Shown one piece after another: positions 1-11,855 of a stretch of 64,000 bases of DNA. The position numbers and the translations under genes are program-made. Each line of letters begins with the position of its first letter. Position 1 is the first letter of the stretch. The stretch covers positions 81,501,618-81,565,617 of the forward strand of contig NC_135506.1 of assembly GCF_052857255.1 (NCBI RefSeq). Reading direction: 5' to 3'. The stretch comes from Amblyomma americanum. Taxonomy: Eukaryota; Arthropoda; Arachnida; Ixodida; Ixodidae. A model generated the notes under the pieces. It worked only from the letters and a program-made list of their open reading frames with translations, searched no databases and was not told where the DNA came from.

Positions 1-839
1 TCGAAACTATGCTTACTGATTCCAGAAAGTGACCCACATTTTATGGACAGTTATCTAAATTTTAATCCACATGTCCAACCAATGCTTCCTGGATGTGAGC
101 AGATGCGTTGACCACGATGACGTAATGTAATTCGGTGCCGCGTCAAAAAATGCTCTGATATCCTCCAAATTTCCTGGCATGGAAGACGTATGACGGGAGT
201 TTTGCTAATTGGACATACTGTATAATACTTTCGCTTTTAAACAGATGATCGCAAAGAAGGCTTCTCTGCAGGTCATCGGTGCAGGCCGCCTTCTGGACAC
301 CTACCACGAGCTGCTTTGCCGTTTATCTAGGCGAAATCTGCGCATGCGTGAGGAATGTGCAGCGTCCCATCCAGGCAGCGACGAAAGTGAGCGCCTGCCC
401 CGGTGTCCAGGTCATCCGCATCAACCCAGTTCGTCTTGAGAATGGCGGCCACGCTTCTAGCGACGCTCATACACAGAACACGACATGACCCTAACCGAAG
501 CAAGCACAAATGAGGACATCACAACGGAATCAGGAAAAAGAATCACAACAGCCTTCTGCAATACAGCGAAAACTTGCGACAAGATTACGAAACGAAAGCA
601 GAGCCTCGACAAGACTGTTACACCAGTCACAAAGGTAACAAACGACCGAAGACAGCTTAGTTGACCTTAGACAAGCAGCAGCAACGGAACCCGGAACTCG
701 TTGGCTGCCAACACTGCAGGTAGCGCGAAGCAAGCGGTAACCGAAGCTGCGTCTGTGCCTCGACTCCTCGATGCTATGCCTGCACCTTGGACCTCATCGA
801 AGCCGACCTCTGATGATGATCACTTATGACGTAGTACCG
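1..839 (+). other. 3' part of an exon-like cassette, donor at 840
   Basis: This stretch ends at a good 5' splice site, with GT at 840-841 in the context ACCG|GTGAGC. The same donor is kept at 9398 and 60478. The start lies outside the window. A/C-rich blocks around 470-700 are typical of the cassettes. No open frame spans it. I infer a spliced non-coding or fast-evolving exon. Confidence 0.4.
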
Positions 840-1612
840 GTGAGCACAGCATATGTTCTTCTTTTTCTAAAGCTGAAAAATAGGAGCTAAAGACATTGCG
901 ATAACGGCAAGGATTTTGGCGATCATCCATTCACACGCTTGTTTTCTGGCGCAGTATAAAAACGCACCCATACAACGCAGATAATTTATCATGCTGTAGG
1001 AGAGAATGATGGGATGATGGGTATTGATGGGGAGAACAGCGTGTACGAGCACTATTTTTTCATCGATGCTTTTTATAGGTGCATAACACTAGCTAGTAAT
1101 AACACTCGCTTTGGAGGGCTATTCACTCACCACCAATACTTTTTTCGGGTGTGTCAATGGCCGGTGCTACGTCTAGCGAATGTCGTTAACAGCTGCTGAC
1201 GTTAGGCAATCCCTGGTAAGCAGCAATAATTGTTAAAAGTTAAATGTGGTATCGGCGACCCATTGAGTGTTGAGCGAAGAAGTAGCGCCATTTTCTCTCT
1301 TCAGCACTTGGCTGTTGTCGGCTCTTTTTTTTCTGGAACTAAGGGGCCTTACTGCTCAAAACAGTACAGTATGCGGGGACGAACCGCTCAGCGTATTGCC
1401 ATTTTTCCTCAGCATATCATAAGAACGTGGTGTTACTTTTACGGCGGAGTCTGTGCAGAATAAGTCTAGAAGGCTTACAAGTCGCACTGATAGCGTCATG
1501 GAACCTGTGCACAAAGTTTCTCAATTTGTTGCATTGCGAGATTTTTTCCTGCCCAGCCGTTGCAGTTCAATACACTCGCGTAGCCTGCATTGAATTTAGC
1601 ACGTGTTTGAAT
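1..1612 (+). repeat. Partial third copy of the dispersed exon/intron block
   Basis: From base 1 this matches 8597-10160 and 59640-61220 with scattered substitutions and small indels, and the match fades near 1612, where the other copies continue into a different sequence. It holds the 3' end of an exon-like cassette (1-839) with a GTGAGC donor at 840, followed by intron-like sequence. All three copies keep the donor in the same context (TAGTACCGG or TAGTACTGG before TGAGC). Short reading frames differ between copies and are not conserved proteins. Confidence 0.8.
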
Positions 1613-2049
1613 TTATGACGTCATTATCGAATAACAATTGAACCGCACTGTAAACTCTGCAGATTGCAGATCCCAAACCAAAGAAGTATTTATGCACACA
1701 CTTAGAAAAGAATTCACGAACCATTAGAAATGAAGAAACGTGGGAGGCTCTAATGCTCAGCTCAGACCCAAATAAGCAAAAAGAAATCAATCAAGCCAAG
1801 CAGCCAGCCGCCAGGTTCCATTGAATCCTTTCATACTCCGAGACTTTGAGCTTAGAACTTCCCCGAATTTGGTTCAAGAAAAAGTTTTCTCCCCCTCTCT
1901 CTCTGAGGCGCGTGGTACTTGGGTTATGATGCAAAGCGTAGCCTAGATATTCTACGTGTTTTTTTTCGGTGTTCGATAATGCGCCTTTAGGTAGAAAAGG
2001 TTGCTGTCTGGTCAGTACATCTCTAAGGTGACCACCATTCTTTTTGCAG
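1613..2049 (+). other. Intron-like spacer ending in a polypyrimidine-AG acceptor
   Basis: No gene is recognised. The stretch ends with TTCTTTTTGCAG, AG at 2048-2049, a strong candidate 3' splice site for the cassette that follows. Confidence 0.35.
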
Positions 2050-3123
2050 GTTTTATTGCACCTAGGATTGCCGAGCAGCACGGCCCAGATCACCTCTGCC
2101 GTGGGTTTTAAGAGTAGCTTCTGAACGTCCAGACCCATGTCTCCAGATGTCCAGACAAAAGACCTAGGTCCAAGAGGCATCCTATAATCCCAAAGCGACA
2201 CCCCTCCTGTTCTTCATGCTGGCCTTCCAGCCATTTGTCAAGCGGCACTGGTGCTGTTTCTCATGACGGCGGCCTCCAAACCGCTGCCAACCATATACAA
2301 ACACAAGTGTGATCATCAGAAAAACGAACCACAAGTCCACTAACGCAGAAACAAGAACCGCAAACCATAAAAACATGGCGACCGCAGCAATACACGCAGA
2401 ACAAATACAAAAGGAAGCATAGACGAACAAGATAAAACAATGGAATATTAAGACACGAAACAACGCTAAAGTTCCACAATTAAGCAATAGCACAGCTTTT
2501 AACTATCACAACGAGGCACCAGAGAAGACCGCAAACGGTTACACGTACACCCTACAGAAGAGTTAGGAACACCCTGTGACACAGCGACTACTAGGAAAGA
2601 GGATAATATTAGCGAGACCCTTGTATTTGAGACTCTGGTGGCAGCAAACATCTGCCTCTGTGTCCACGACAAGCTGGAAGAGGAGCAGAATATTCTTGAG
2701 ACTCAAAGCCACGACATTCTACAAATTAAAAATAAGCACTGGAATGAGTGTGACAACCCTAGAGCACAGCAATCTCGGCAACCACCAACGCGGGACCCGA
2801 CTGCCAAAAAAAACACTTTAGAAAATATTCGCCACCTCTATGATTGCAGGCATTTTTGCTGCCAAGACATCAAAAAGCAACGAAATATCTGATACCAGTA
2901 CAATACACTGGCATCGGCAACACTGGACAAAATCACCTGGCTCATCAAACGACCTCAGCAATACAAACACCCCATACAAATTACAATCGTCGAGACGACT
3001 GCATTCCACAAGCAACTCGAGGACCACTGCTACAGCAATGAAGTCCCATGTACTGCGAATAGTCATCAATCGCCCTGGTGCGGAGAAGTACAGAGCTACG
3101 ATTCCACTGGACAAGGCGGCTTG
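2050..3123 (+). other. Exon-like cassette (acceptor 2049, donor 3124)
   Basis: The cassette starts after a pyrimidine-rich AG. It carries two copies of the shared C/T-rich motif, with ATG at 2216 and 2263 (47 nt apart), then an A/C-rich body at 2280-2560. A candidate donor GTACGT at 3124 follows the stretch GATTCCACTGGACAA. Almost the same stretch precedes the donor of the cassette at 46161-46573, which argues for common descent. The motif can be read as a short hydrophobic peptide, but the two copies are out of frame with each other. The donor is weaker than the GTGAGT donors elsewhere. Confidence 0.45.
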
Positions 3124-5167
3124 GTACGTAGACATGCCCCCAGCCTTTTAACAAACGGAAGATATAACTGTGATAAATTAAACATAACTTGAAGCTTTTC
3201 TGAAGGCTCGAGTATGAAGCATATTTACCGTGTGTAGACTTGTAATGAACCCGCTTGCTCAGTTTCACTTTTGAGTTAAGTTCACTGTCACAGCAGCTGA
3301 GAATACGACTTCTACAATCAAAAAGTATATTTACGTCATAAACGTTTAGTCTGTGGAAGACAGGGTTTCATGTTTACCGTGGCAAAAAGTCTCCTTTGCC
3401 ACCCGATGTCATTCGATTTTTTATTAACAGTACTCGCGGTCACATTCCCTGTGTGCACCCCTGAGGGTGTATTATAAGAATTATTTAAACCATTTCGACC
3501 TGTATTGTTCTATAACATATGCTTACCACTTCACCTCTCGTCCGTGACAGGACGAGAAACACCGTAGGAGACCGACCGAAAATGGTTTACCTTTTGTTCA
3601 GGAGGCACCGGAGACGGAAGACCACCCACAGTCGTAGAGACAGTGTAACGACCTGGCACCCACCACATAGCATAGCAGCCACCACAACTACTGTCGAGCG
3701 GAGCCAACACTGAACATCCCGTGGATCCAGTGACAAGCTCTTGGAACGAGACTTGGCTCTTGCCTCCAAGGTCGCCACATCTCCTCTGGTGAGAACACTG
3801 ATACCGTTCGCAATTGAAGCTGTTAAGCTTATTGTCCGTGTTATCAGTATCCTAACCCCTCGTCGTGCGTGGATCTTCCCAGAAGTGGAAAGCGTGATGC
3901 AAACCCAAATCGGAGGACCTCACAAATTATGGTAGCGGCAGCATCGGCACTGTAGGTGCCGAAGAGAGTTCACATAAGGCCTCACTATCACTTGGAGTGG
4001 AAATGAGACGTCGTGGCTAGTGATGCCCGAGTGAGCGTGTTAGACGCGATAATCAAGGCGTTAGGGGTCATGATATCAGTTTCTACCATAGTTGGCAATC
4101 TGATTAGTGTGTAAAAATTTTTTCTCGTGAGCCAATCTAAAACACAGGGGGTTTCCAAAATGATAGGGCTGCAAGATTGAAGCCGCGTACGACACTGCAT
4201 GGCAGGATGAATCCGTACGCTTCCGCAACATTGTTCAGCGGGCTCGAATTCATAGTGCGACGGTATGCCCTCGTTACTAGGACGTTTAGTCACTCTCGAG
4301 CTGGCTCCGAATGCTGGGAAACACAATTTTAGCTCTTAAAAGGCCACAGAAAAGGGTGTTTGAACTTGGCTTTAAAATGATTGCGTTATGTAGAGTACAG
4401 GCCACCCAGCATTCATGCCGCGTACAAGAGCGGCAAACTTAAAATACTTTCTTTTTAAACTTCCCACCTTCGCAACTCGCGGCGACATGCGCTGTCGGGC
4501 TTTCTCGGGCGAAAGCTGGCGTACGACGTCACGTCGTGCAAGTAGCCGGGGTTATCAATTGTTCGCAGCGCCAAATTCTTTCAGACGTCACTCAGCTACC
4601 GTGGCCGCGCGCGCCGGCATCCGTTGGAGCAGGGCCGAGTGGGTGGGGTCTTTAGTGTGGACGGCGGGGGAGCGCCGACGCTTGGCCTGCGAAAATTGAC
4701 GAGAGAGGAGGCACGTGGAAGACGCGGAAGTTGAAAATTTGAGTGCATCTAACACAGCTTCCACACAATCTTCCAAGCTTCCAAGTTTCCATCTAACAAG
4801 ATTCCACGCCAAAATTCTTGCTGGAGGATATTTGTGAAGCGGCCCCCTTTAACATCTCAGAAATACAAGTTTACGAGAGCCCCTTTCTGAGGCCCTTTAT
4901 TGAGTGCTTGGATTTTAGTCGTTATGCACCCTCAGAAACCATAACCTCTCAAAAGAGCAATTGCATCGCGTCCCAAATTCTAAAGCTCTGGAGTGCCATA
5001 TATGCTAGGGAGCCCCGATAAACAGCTTAGAAGCAGACCCTTTGGACTGTATACTTTTGAGGGGTGCTATACATACTACAGACAGTGGTTAGGACGAGAA
5101 CCTCTCGATGTTCAGCGCTGCTATATCATCGATGCCTTTTAAGCTCAGATCAGTTTCAATTCTCAGC
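3124..5167. other. Unassigned sequence with a GC-rich island
   Basis: No gene or known repeat is recognised. 4470-4700 is clearly more GC- and CpG-rich than its surroundings and has CRE-like GACGTCA cores near 4530 and 4585, the first inside an imperfect palindrome. A small promoter is possible but not shown. A lone donor-like GTGAGA occurs near 3788. Reading frames here are short and look random. Confidence 0.3.
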
Positions 5168-5400
5168 AGTCGAAGTGGCTCAGTGGTTATAACGCTCGTC
5201 TGCTGACCCAAAAGACGCGGGTTTGACCCCGGCCGCAGCGGTCGCATTTCGATGCAGGCGAAATGTTGAGGCTCGTGTGCTGTGCGTTTGTGCAGGTTAA
5301 AGAGCCCCGGGTCGTCTGAATATTTCCGAGCCTTCCACTACGGCGTCCCACATAGCTTGACGTGCTTTTGAACTTTAGATCCCATGAAAAAAAACTAAAA
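5168..5400 (+). mobile_element. tRNA-derived SINE, Ruka type
   Basis: The head resembles a tRNA gene with an A box (GTGGCTCAGTGGTTATAAC) and a B box (GGGTTTGACCCC). The usual tick SINE body follows (GCAGGTTAAAGAGCCCC, then CCACTACGGCG), ending in an A-run near 5385. It lies just outside the duplicated block and has no counterpart beside the second copy. It is not a functional tRNA gene, because the body after the B box does not fold as an acceptor arm. Confidence 0.8.
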
Positions 5401-5494
5401 GCCTATTTCACATCTACGATAGCCTGAAGTGATTTGGACTGAGGAGCTTCTTCTATTCCACATGTAGAGAGCAGTCATCGACCGCCATTGTCTG
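5401..5494. other. Short unassigned spacer before the duplication
   Basis: There is weak similarity (GAGCTTCT..) to about 56362 but no continuous match. This marks the left edge of the large duplication in this copy. Confidence 0.3.
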
Positions 5495-7605
5495 TAGTAC
5501 GTACAACACCCAGCAAATAACACCATGGGCTAGGCCCCAATGCACCCTTCCTGTACAATCGCACCAGCAATAATTTTGGCTGCAATGACTACACTCATAA
5601 ACACACCACAAGACTAGCTTTGACCATCACATGGATACCAGCCATTTCCACAGATAAGCAGCCTTACCAACATAACACCTGCATTAAGGACCCCAGTATT
5701 CGCACTGTTCTTCATGCAGTATCCTGTACGCCCACACCACATGCACACTGTAACACAACATCTGACAGACAGCGTTTGCTCGACGCCAGTGCATCGACCC
5801 TCCTCAGTCACAGCAGCAGTGATTTCCTCTATCATGACGACTATGACGAATATGTTGCATGCATACCAACCATAGTGGAAAACTCCCAAAGCAGCCATAC
5901 GAAAAACTACTCCTACATCAAGAACGTGGTCATTCCTGCTGTTCTCCACGCACCGGTGATTTTCGCCTTTGCAGCACATTCGCTTAGGCGCTCCATTCCT
6001 GTTTCTCTCAGCGGTTGCAAAGTGACAATCTGGGGACCCCCTACGCCTATAGAATGTTTTGCATATACCGATGCACGAAAAGGAGTATGCTCTTAGCAAG
6101 CTCAGTTTGCGCCTCGTGACATGGAGGGCGTGGAATTCGCTGCGTGAATTCGCCGACACTCCTGTTGTTCTTCATGGGCGGGAAAAACGCCTTTTCAACA
6201 CATTCACTTGTGTGTCACCAGTTCTTGTGCTGTTGCGTGCTGCCTTGCGCTGCACTGGAGAACATAGGCACCTAAACTACACTACCAACGTCACAACAGC
6301 AAGGGGTCAACAATACAGGCACTGAACACCACAAATGATCTACGTGCGATTCACTGCAAGAGTAACGCCACCATTCAAAGACAAATTAATGCCAGCTATT
6401 ACAGCCACCACCTAGCCCTCTAATCCCAGCCACATTTATTGGTGCTGCAATGACGACAACATGCACAACCACGCCATTGTTTCAGCTCTGCCTATACTAC
6501 GCGGACGAGCAATCGTTTTAACGCCATCGAAAATTACGGCATCAATGCTCTTCACCATGAAAGCCGAAAGCTATACGCCCATTACGCGGAAGCTCTCTAA
6601 CCAAACCAAGCACCAACATTACACAAAAACGGAAGCCACCTTCACACCCACGTCACAATCACAATCGACTGTAATGTCCTACAATGAGATTTTCGTGAAC
6701 GAGAGCAGCGGTACGAGGACGGCCAGCACTAAGAACACGAAACCGCGCAAGAGAACCACAACCTTCGAACAACTGGAAACAAACGAGGCTAACGTTAGCG
6801 GAAAAGTGTCTTGGACGGAAATAACCAGCCGAACGCAGACCATAAACATCTACGATCAAAGCCAAATACCATAAACTGCACTTTTGTACTACATAGGCAA
6901 AAATGCAGGCGAGAAGCGGATCACTATAAAGACGGCTTGGTTAGTATGCAAGGCCTCAAATATGTGCTGTGCTGCTATTTTGAAGGCCATGACATTATTG
7001 CGCTGGGACCGACGGAAACCCGTGCAATGCATGACAAACACCTCCGCGTACTTTGATCGCTCCATCGTCTGTTCGAATACGACCTTTCAGCGTTGCACAA
7101 AAATACTTCCGCAGCGGCACTCCTGCTGTTTTTCATGCTGTCGATGCAGCAAATCACGCAGGTCTTGCGGCGGCGCCGGTTCTCGCGCTTGCGCCGCCTG
7201 CTGTCCTGACTCCTCACACTCCTCACATGCACCACCAAAGTGCCACCTAGACGCCTGCATTATTAAAATTACACCACATCGAACAACAGACAAAAAGGCT
7301 CTTTGCATAACATTAACGACAAATACAACATAAGCACAAGCACAAGGTGCGATGAGTGATTCTGCCAGTTTCCTCGATATCACGAACCAAGCACTAAGAA
7401 TATCCCACAGTAATAATCGCGAAGAGCCATTCATATTGACGAACGCAGCAACAAAAACATGCGGACGGCAATACCACCGCTAGAGTGAGACACATAAGTG
7501 TTAACACCTGACAGACAAGACGCCCGTCGCCTTAACCACCACTGGATGCACAGCAATACTACAACGACACAAGGACAAGAAAACAAGAATGAGAAATGAA
7601 GGGTC

Positions 7606-7860
7606 GCCGCGGTGGCTCAGTGGTTATGGCGCTCGGCCACTTTCCCGAAAGACGCGGCTTCGATCCCGGCCACAGCGGTCAAATTTCGGTGGAGGCGATA
7701 CTCTAGAGGCCCTTGTACTGTGCGATGTCTGTGCACGTTAAGAACCCCAGGTGGTCGAAATTTCCGGAACCGTTCACTACGGCGCCCATCATAGCGTTTT
7801 GAGAGTTGCTTCGTGACGTTAAGTTCATAAACCAAACCAATATAAACAATTATTAGTATT
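7606..7860 (+). mobile_element. tRNA-derived SINE inside the duplication
   Basis: A box TGGCTCAGTGGTTATGG at 7613, B box GCTTCGATCCC near 7657, then the tick SINE body (GTGCACGTTAAG, GGTGGTCGAAATTTCCGG) and an A-rich end near 7850. The partner copy at 58646 has the same insertion, so it entered before the segmental duplication. Confidence 0.85.
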
Positions 7861-8596
7861 GTCGACTCAAGCTTTATGGAAAAGGACATCTGTGTTTGCG
7901 ACATGCATGAAAGAGGAGATGCGGACAGATGAGGCTAGAAAGACGTTGGGAATAAGATGGCCGCAGCTGTGACGGGACAGGGAGGGATACGGGAGAGCTC
8001 TTAGGCCTCCTGTGGACGTGGTGCCGCGGTGCCAGTACATCCCAGCCGCCGAAAAGCACCATGAACCCAGATGATTTCACCTAGTGCTACTATCCCAGCT
8101 GCAATGACGAGGACTAACTTTGGAGGCACAACAGCAAGAATGGCATAAGATGGGAAGCACCCTGATCGCACCCATGGAACTGAAGAGGGTGGGTGCACTC
8201 CGGACTGTATCGCTATGGCCCTTACGAGCATCACCACGGCTTGCGATACCAGAGAGAATGCAATGTGGTGAGCTCCTATGCCCTCTGGCTTATTTGTCTG
8301 TCGCGAGCTAGAACCCTATGTTCATAGGAATGTGCTTCAGAAAGCATGTGTGATGCTGATGTCACACTCAAGTGGTCTTCCAAAATTACTGACAAGTCAC
8401 GAGTAAGTACCATTACTCTGAATTACTTATCAACGCCTAGAGTTCTTCATTAGTCATCCATTAAGATGAAACTCGCTGTCAAGCTTTCCGCTAATAGCAA
8501 CACGATCCCATAATTCGTCATCATGTGGGGAGAGTTGCTGACAGGGATACCATGAATTGGCTTACTTTGTCCCCTGATTTGTACATAAGCTCCGGG
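7861..8596. other. Part of the duplicated block without recognisable gene
   Basis: Present in both duplication copies (partner about 58890-59640). No coding potential beyond short frames. It falls inside the exon-like block that ends at 9397. Confidence 0.3.
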
Positions 8597-10243
8597 CGTC
8601 GAAACTATGCTTACTGATTCCAGAAAGTGACTCACATGTTATGCACAATGATCCAAATTTATCCCCATGTCCAAGCAATGCTTCCTGGTCGTGCGCAGAT
8701 GCGTTGACCACGATGACGTAATGAAATTCATTGCCGCGTCAAAAAATGTTCTGACACCCTCCGAATTTCGTGGCATGGACGGCGGATGCCAGGTTTTTAA
8801 ATGCGATGATCGCAAGCAAGGCTTCTCTGCAGGCTATCGGTCCAGGCCGCCTGCTGAACACCTACCGTGAGCCGCTTTGCCGTTTACCGAGACGAAATCT
8901 GCGCGTGCGTTATGAATGTGTCAGTGTCCCATCCAGGCAGCGACGGAAGTTAGCACCTGCCCCGGTGTCGAGGCCATCCGCATCACCCCAGTTCCTCTTG
9001 AGAATGGCGGCCACTCTTCTAGCGACGCTCCGACACATAACACGACTTGACCCTAACCGAAGTAAGCACAAATGGGGACATCACAACGGAATCAGCAAAA
9101 AGATACAGAACAGCCTTCTTCAATACAGCGAAAACTTGCGACACATCACGAGACGAGAGCAAAGCTTTGACAAAACCTTTACACCAGTGAAGAGGATAAT
9201 AACAAACGGCCGAAGACAACTTAGTTGACATTAGACGAGCAGCGGCAATGGAACCCGAAACTCGTTGGCTGCCAACACTGCAGGTTTCGTGAAGCAAGCG
9301 GTAACCGAAGCTGCGTCTGTGCCTCGACTCCTCGATACTCTCCCCGCATCATAGACCTCATCCAAGCCGGTCTCAGATCACCTTCGGCGTAGTACTGGTG
9401 AGCACAGCATATGTTCTCCGTTTTCGCAAAGCTGAGAAATAGCTGCTAAGGACATCGAGGTAATGGCAAGCTGTATGGCGATCATCCTTTCTTCACACGC
9501 TTGTCTTCTGGCAAAGTAAAAACGCACCCATGCAACGCAGAGATAATTTACACGTTCTGGGAATTAATTTTTTTCAAATTCGCTCCTGTTCATTAGAGAT
9601 GGAGAGAATAACGTGTACGAGCACTACTATTTCATCGATGGTTTTTATAGGTGCATAGCAAGTAATAACACTCACTTTGGAAGGCTATGCACTCACAGAT
9701 ACTTTTTGTCGGGTGTGTCATTGGCCGGTGCTCCGTCTATCGAATGTCGCTAACAACTGCTGACGTTAGCCAATCCCTGGAAGCAACAATAACTGTTAAA
9801 TGTTAAAGGGGGCATCAGCGACCCATTGAGTGTTGCGCGAAGGAGCGCCATTTCCCCTCTTCGGCACTTGTCTGTTGTCGGCACTTTTTTTTGTAACTCA
9901 GCGGCCTTACTGCTCAAAACTGTACAGTATGCAGGGTCGAACCACGCCGCGTATTGTGATTTTTCATCAGCATATCATAAGAACGTTGTGCTACTCGGAC
10001 GGTGGAGTCTGTGCTGAATAAGTCTAGAAGGCTTAGAAGTCGCCCTGATAAAAAGCGCCATGGAACCTATGCTCAATTTGTTGCATTGCGAGATTTTTAC
10101 CTGCCCAGCAGTTCCTGTCGAATGCACTCGCGGAGCCTGCATTATATTTAGCACGTGTGTGATGCAGGCCCTGATAGAAGAGCTTACTCGTATTGGCTGT
10201 TTCACCTCAGCTCATACTAAACAGAGTCGCGTATTTTCCTTCA

Positions 10244-10249
10244 TTTATT
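10244..10249 (-). terminator. Polyadenylation signal AATAAA
   Basis: AATAAA on the minus strand, about 130 nt after the stop of the minus-strand exon candidate. It is preserved at 61325-61330 in the partner copy. Its use is inferred. Confidence 0.3.
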
Positions 10250-10377
10250 CTTTTAAAATGTTGGTTTTCGTCACAGGCTTGCACTTAACTACTGTGCACA
10301 TGCAGAAGGAAATATTAAAGGCGCAGTAGATGTGCATAACTCTAAACGGACATCTGAACATGCCGGGAGTTGGGGGA

Positions 10378-10677
10378 TTAAGAAGTGGAAGACTCCATAG
10401 TGGAGGAGTTCGGAGTGGCGCTCGGATTTGTATTTGGCTTTTTAGTTTTGGCGCTGGTAGAACATGCCCGCCCCGCCGCAGCTCCGAGGTCCGTGGTCGT
10501 GGTGGCCCTGGTGATGCCGGACACTTTCTTGCCCTTATCACAAGCGCGTTCATGCGCCGTGTAGCGGCCGTCAGCTTCTAGGCTCTGCACTGGCGCGTCG
10601 CCTGCGTATGCTGCATGGTTGCCATACATTTCGTATTGGGGCGGTGTCGATAGGTGGCACACGGTCGCCATGTGCAT
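10378..10677 (-). CDS. Putative 3'-terminal coding exon, unknown protein
   Basis: This 99-residue minus-strand frame has GC-rich third positions and ends in a low-complexity tail rich in Ser, Thr, Asn and Pro that stops at 10378. A sequence that could be a 3' UTR follows, with a polyadenylation signal AATAAA at 10244-10249 on the minus strand. The fragment has a Tyr/Asn/His/Ala-rich start, an Asp/Glu-containing middle and a Thr-run, like a cytoplasmic tail, but I recognise no family. A minus-strand CTAG acceptor-like site lies just upstream near 10679. In the partner copy the frame is shifted by one base near the Lys-rich stretch, so at least one copy is broken. It could equally be chance. 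Confidence 0.35.
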   Translation of the reverse strand: MHMATVCHLSTPPQYEMYGNHAAYAGDAPVQSLEADGRYTAHERACDKGKKVSGITRATTTTDLGAAAGRACSTSAKTKKPNTNPSATPNSSTMESSTS

Positions 10678-10902
10678 TCTAGTGACATGGAGCTCAGAAC
10701 AAAACCAGTGGATAAAGGCTGACCAGCTTTACGCAGAGAAATATTCAGAGCTGCGCGTTACCCTGTTCGTTTCTCTGTTCGATACGTTTCCTCAAAGGTC
10801 CACGCCGTGAGTTGTGGATTATCGCAGTGCGGATGGGAAGCTATGTAACTGACACTGTTGGCGAATTAACATTTAGAAAGTCTGTATCTCTTATTTCTGC
10901 AG

Positions 10903-11855
10903 CCAGTCAAGACCCTGAGCGCAGCTGGCTCACAAGGCGACTGAACCCCTTACCTGGAGCACAGCCTCTCGCTCAAAGCCTCAGTACGGTGTCTGCAGGA
11001 TTGAGCCAGTCTTTCTGCCACCGAGAGCCACCTTTATTAGCCACAGCGACGCTTCTCTTGTTCTTCATGGTGCCAGCAATCGGCCAGGTGCCAGGAGCAC
11101 CTTGCACTGCTGCTGTTTTTCATGCCGGCGGCTCCCCTATCTAGCCAACACTACACATGACACCATCCCCCCAGCGACAAACTTAGCGAACGCAACACAG
11201 CCAGCATAGCCAGAACAAAAACGTGGGTGAGGTCCGAGAACACAATAAGAATTAGACACATATCAAGTAGTGAACATGACAACGCTGACACTGTCAACGC
11301 AACCATGCTCACGAACATAAGAAGAACCGTTAATCGTATACCTCCACAACCACAAAATTATGAACAGCAATGAACACGAACAGATTGATCAACACAATAG
11401 ACCGCAAGGTTCTACGCGCTGCTACACTGCATTCAAATATAGTATTAATACGTACAAACACTACCTTAAAAATTGTACCAACACAAGAATCATGCAGCAC
11501 TAACCGCAGACGGGGCTTGGGAAACCTGTAAAGTTTTTAAAACATGACACCAAGCAACACCAACAGCCCACGTTTTACAGGAACTGATACACCACACAAA
11601 GCATTGCGAAATTCAAAAGATACTTAGACGGACACCGATGGCACCAGCTGCAGTTACTACGACGAGCACGACTGCCAACACGACTATCGATGACATGCTG
11701 TGGGGATACTGGCGACCAGTGGCGCGCCAGCATCACAGAGCTCTACCAGCACTCTCCAGCGACAACTTGGCACTCCGGACATTCACCGCTGTGGCAGTGA
11801 CGAGACTTCGCCACATTCTGCGATTCCACCCCGGGTGAAATTCACGTGCTGCACG
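10903..11855 (+). other. Exon-like cassette (acceptor 10902, donor 11856)
   Basis: Acceptor TTATTTCTGCAG, AG at 10901-10902. The shared motif occurs twice, with ATG at 11067 and 11122 (55 nt apart). An A/C-rich body follows at 11160-11640, then a GATTCCACC stretch and donor GCACG|GTGAGT at 11856. A frame at 11638-11838 starting MAPAAVTTTSTT survives as an open frame in both duplication copies, with several amino-acid changes. No family is recognised. This is the cleanest single example of the cassette layout. Confidence 0.5.

Larger units (their letters stand above)
5495..9397 (+). other. Long exon-like block with several cassette motifs, donor 9398
   Basis: The block contains the shared motif at least three times (ATG at 5714, 6174 and 7135), long A/C-rich stretches (6300-7560), and ends at TACTG|GTGAGC, GT at 9398-9399. 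No convincing acceptor is visible at its left edge; in the partner copy an acceptor lies at 55965-55966, in sequence that is not duplicated here. The many motif copies suggest internal tandem growth of cassette units. A SINE (7606-7860) sits inside. Frames reading SAALLLFFML-type peptides occur but do not extend across the block. Confidence 0.4.
9398..10902 (+). other. Intron-like sequence between donor 9398 and acceptor 10902
   Basis: It begins GTGAGCACAG and ends TATTTCTGCAG (AG 10901-10902). The first 760 bases match both other copies of the dispersed block. The second half contains a minus-strand exon candidate, described separately, so the plus-strand intron may hold an antisense gene end. 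Confidence 0.35.

Noticed and set aside
4470..4700. CpG-island promoter
   Set aside because: GC-rich with CRE-like cores, but no TATA box, no convincing exon downstream and no donor; kept only as a remark.
7606..7680. tRNA gene (good A and B boxes; also at 5168, 36675 and 58646)
   Set aside because: No acceptor stem or anticodon arm fold follows. The boxes are heads of a SINE repeated through the window.
10619..10810. Plus-strand frame starting MPYISYWGGVDRWHT
   Set aside because: It is antisense to the minus-strand exon candidate and has no support of its own.
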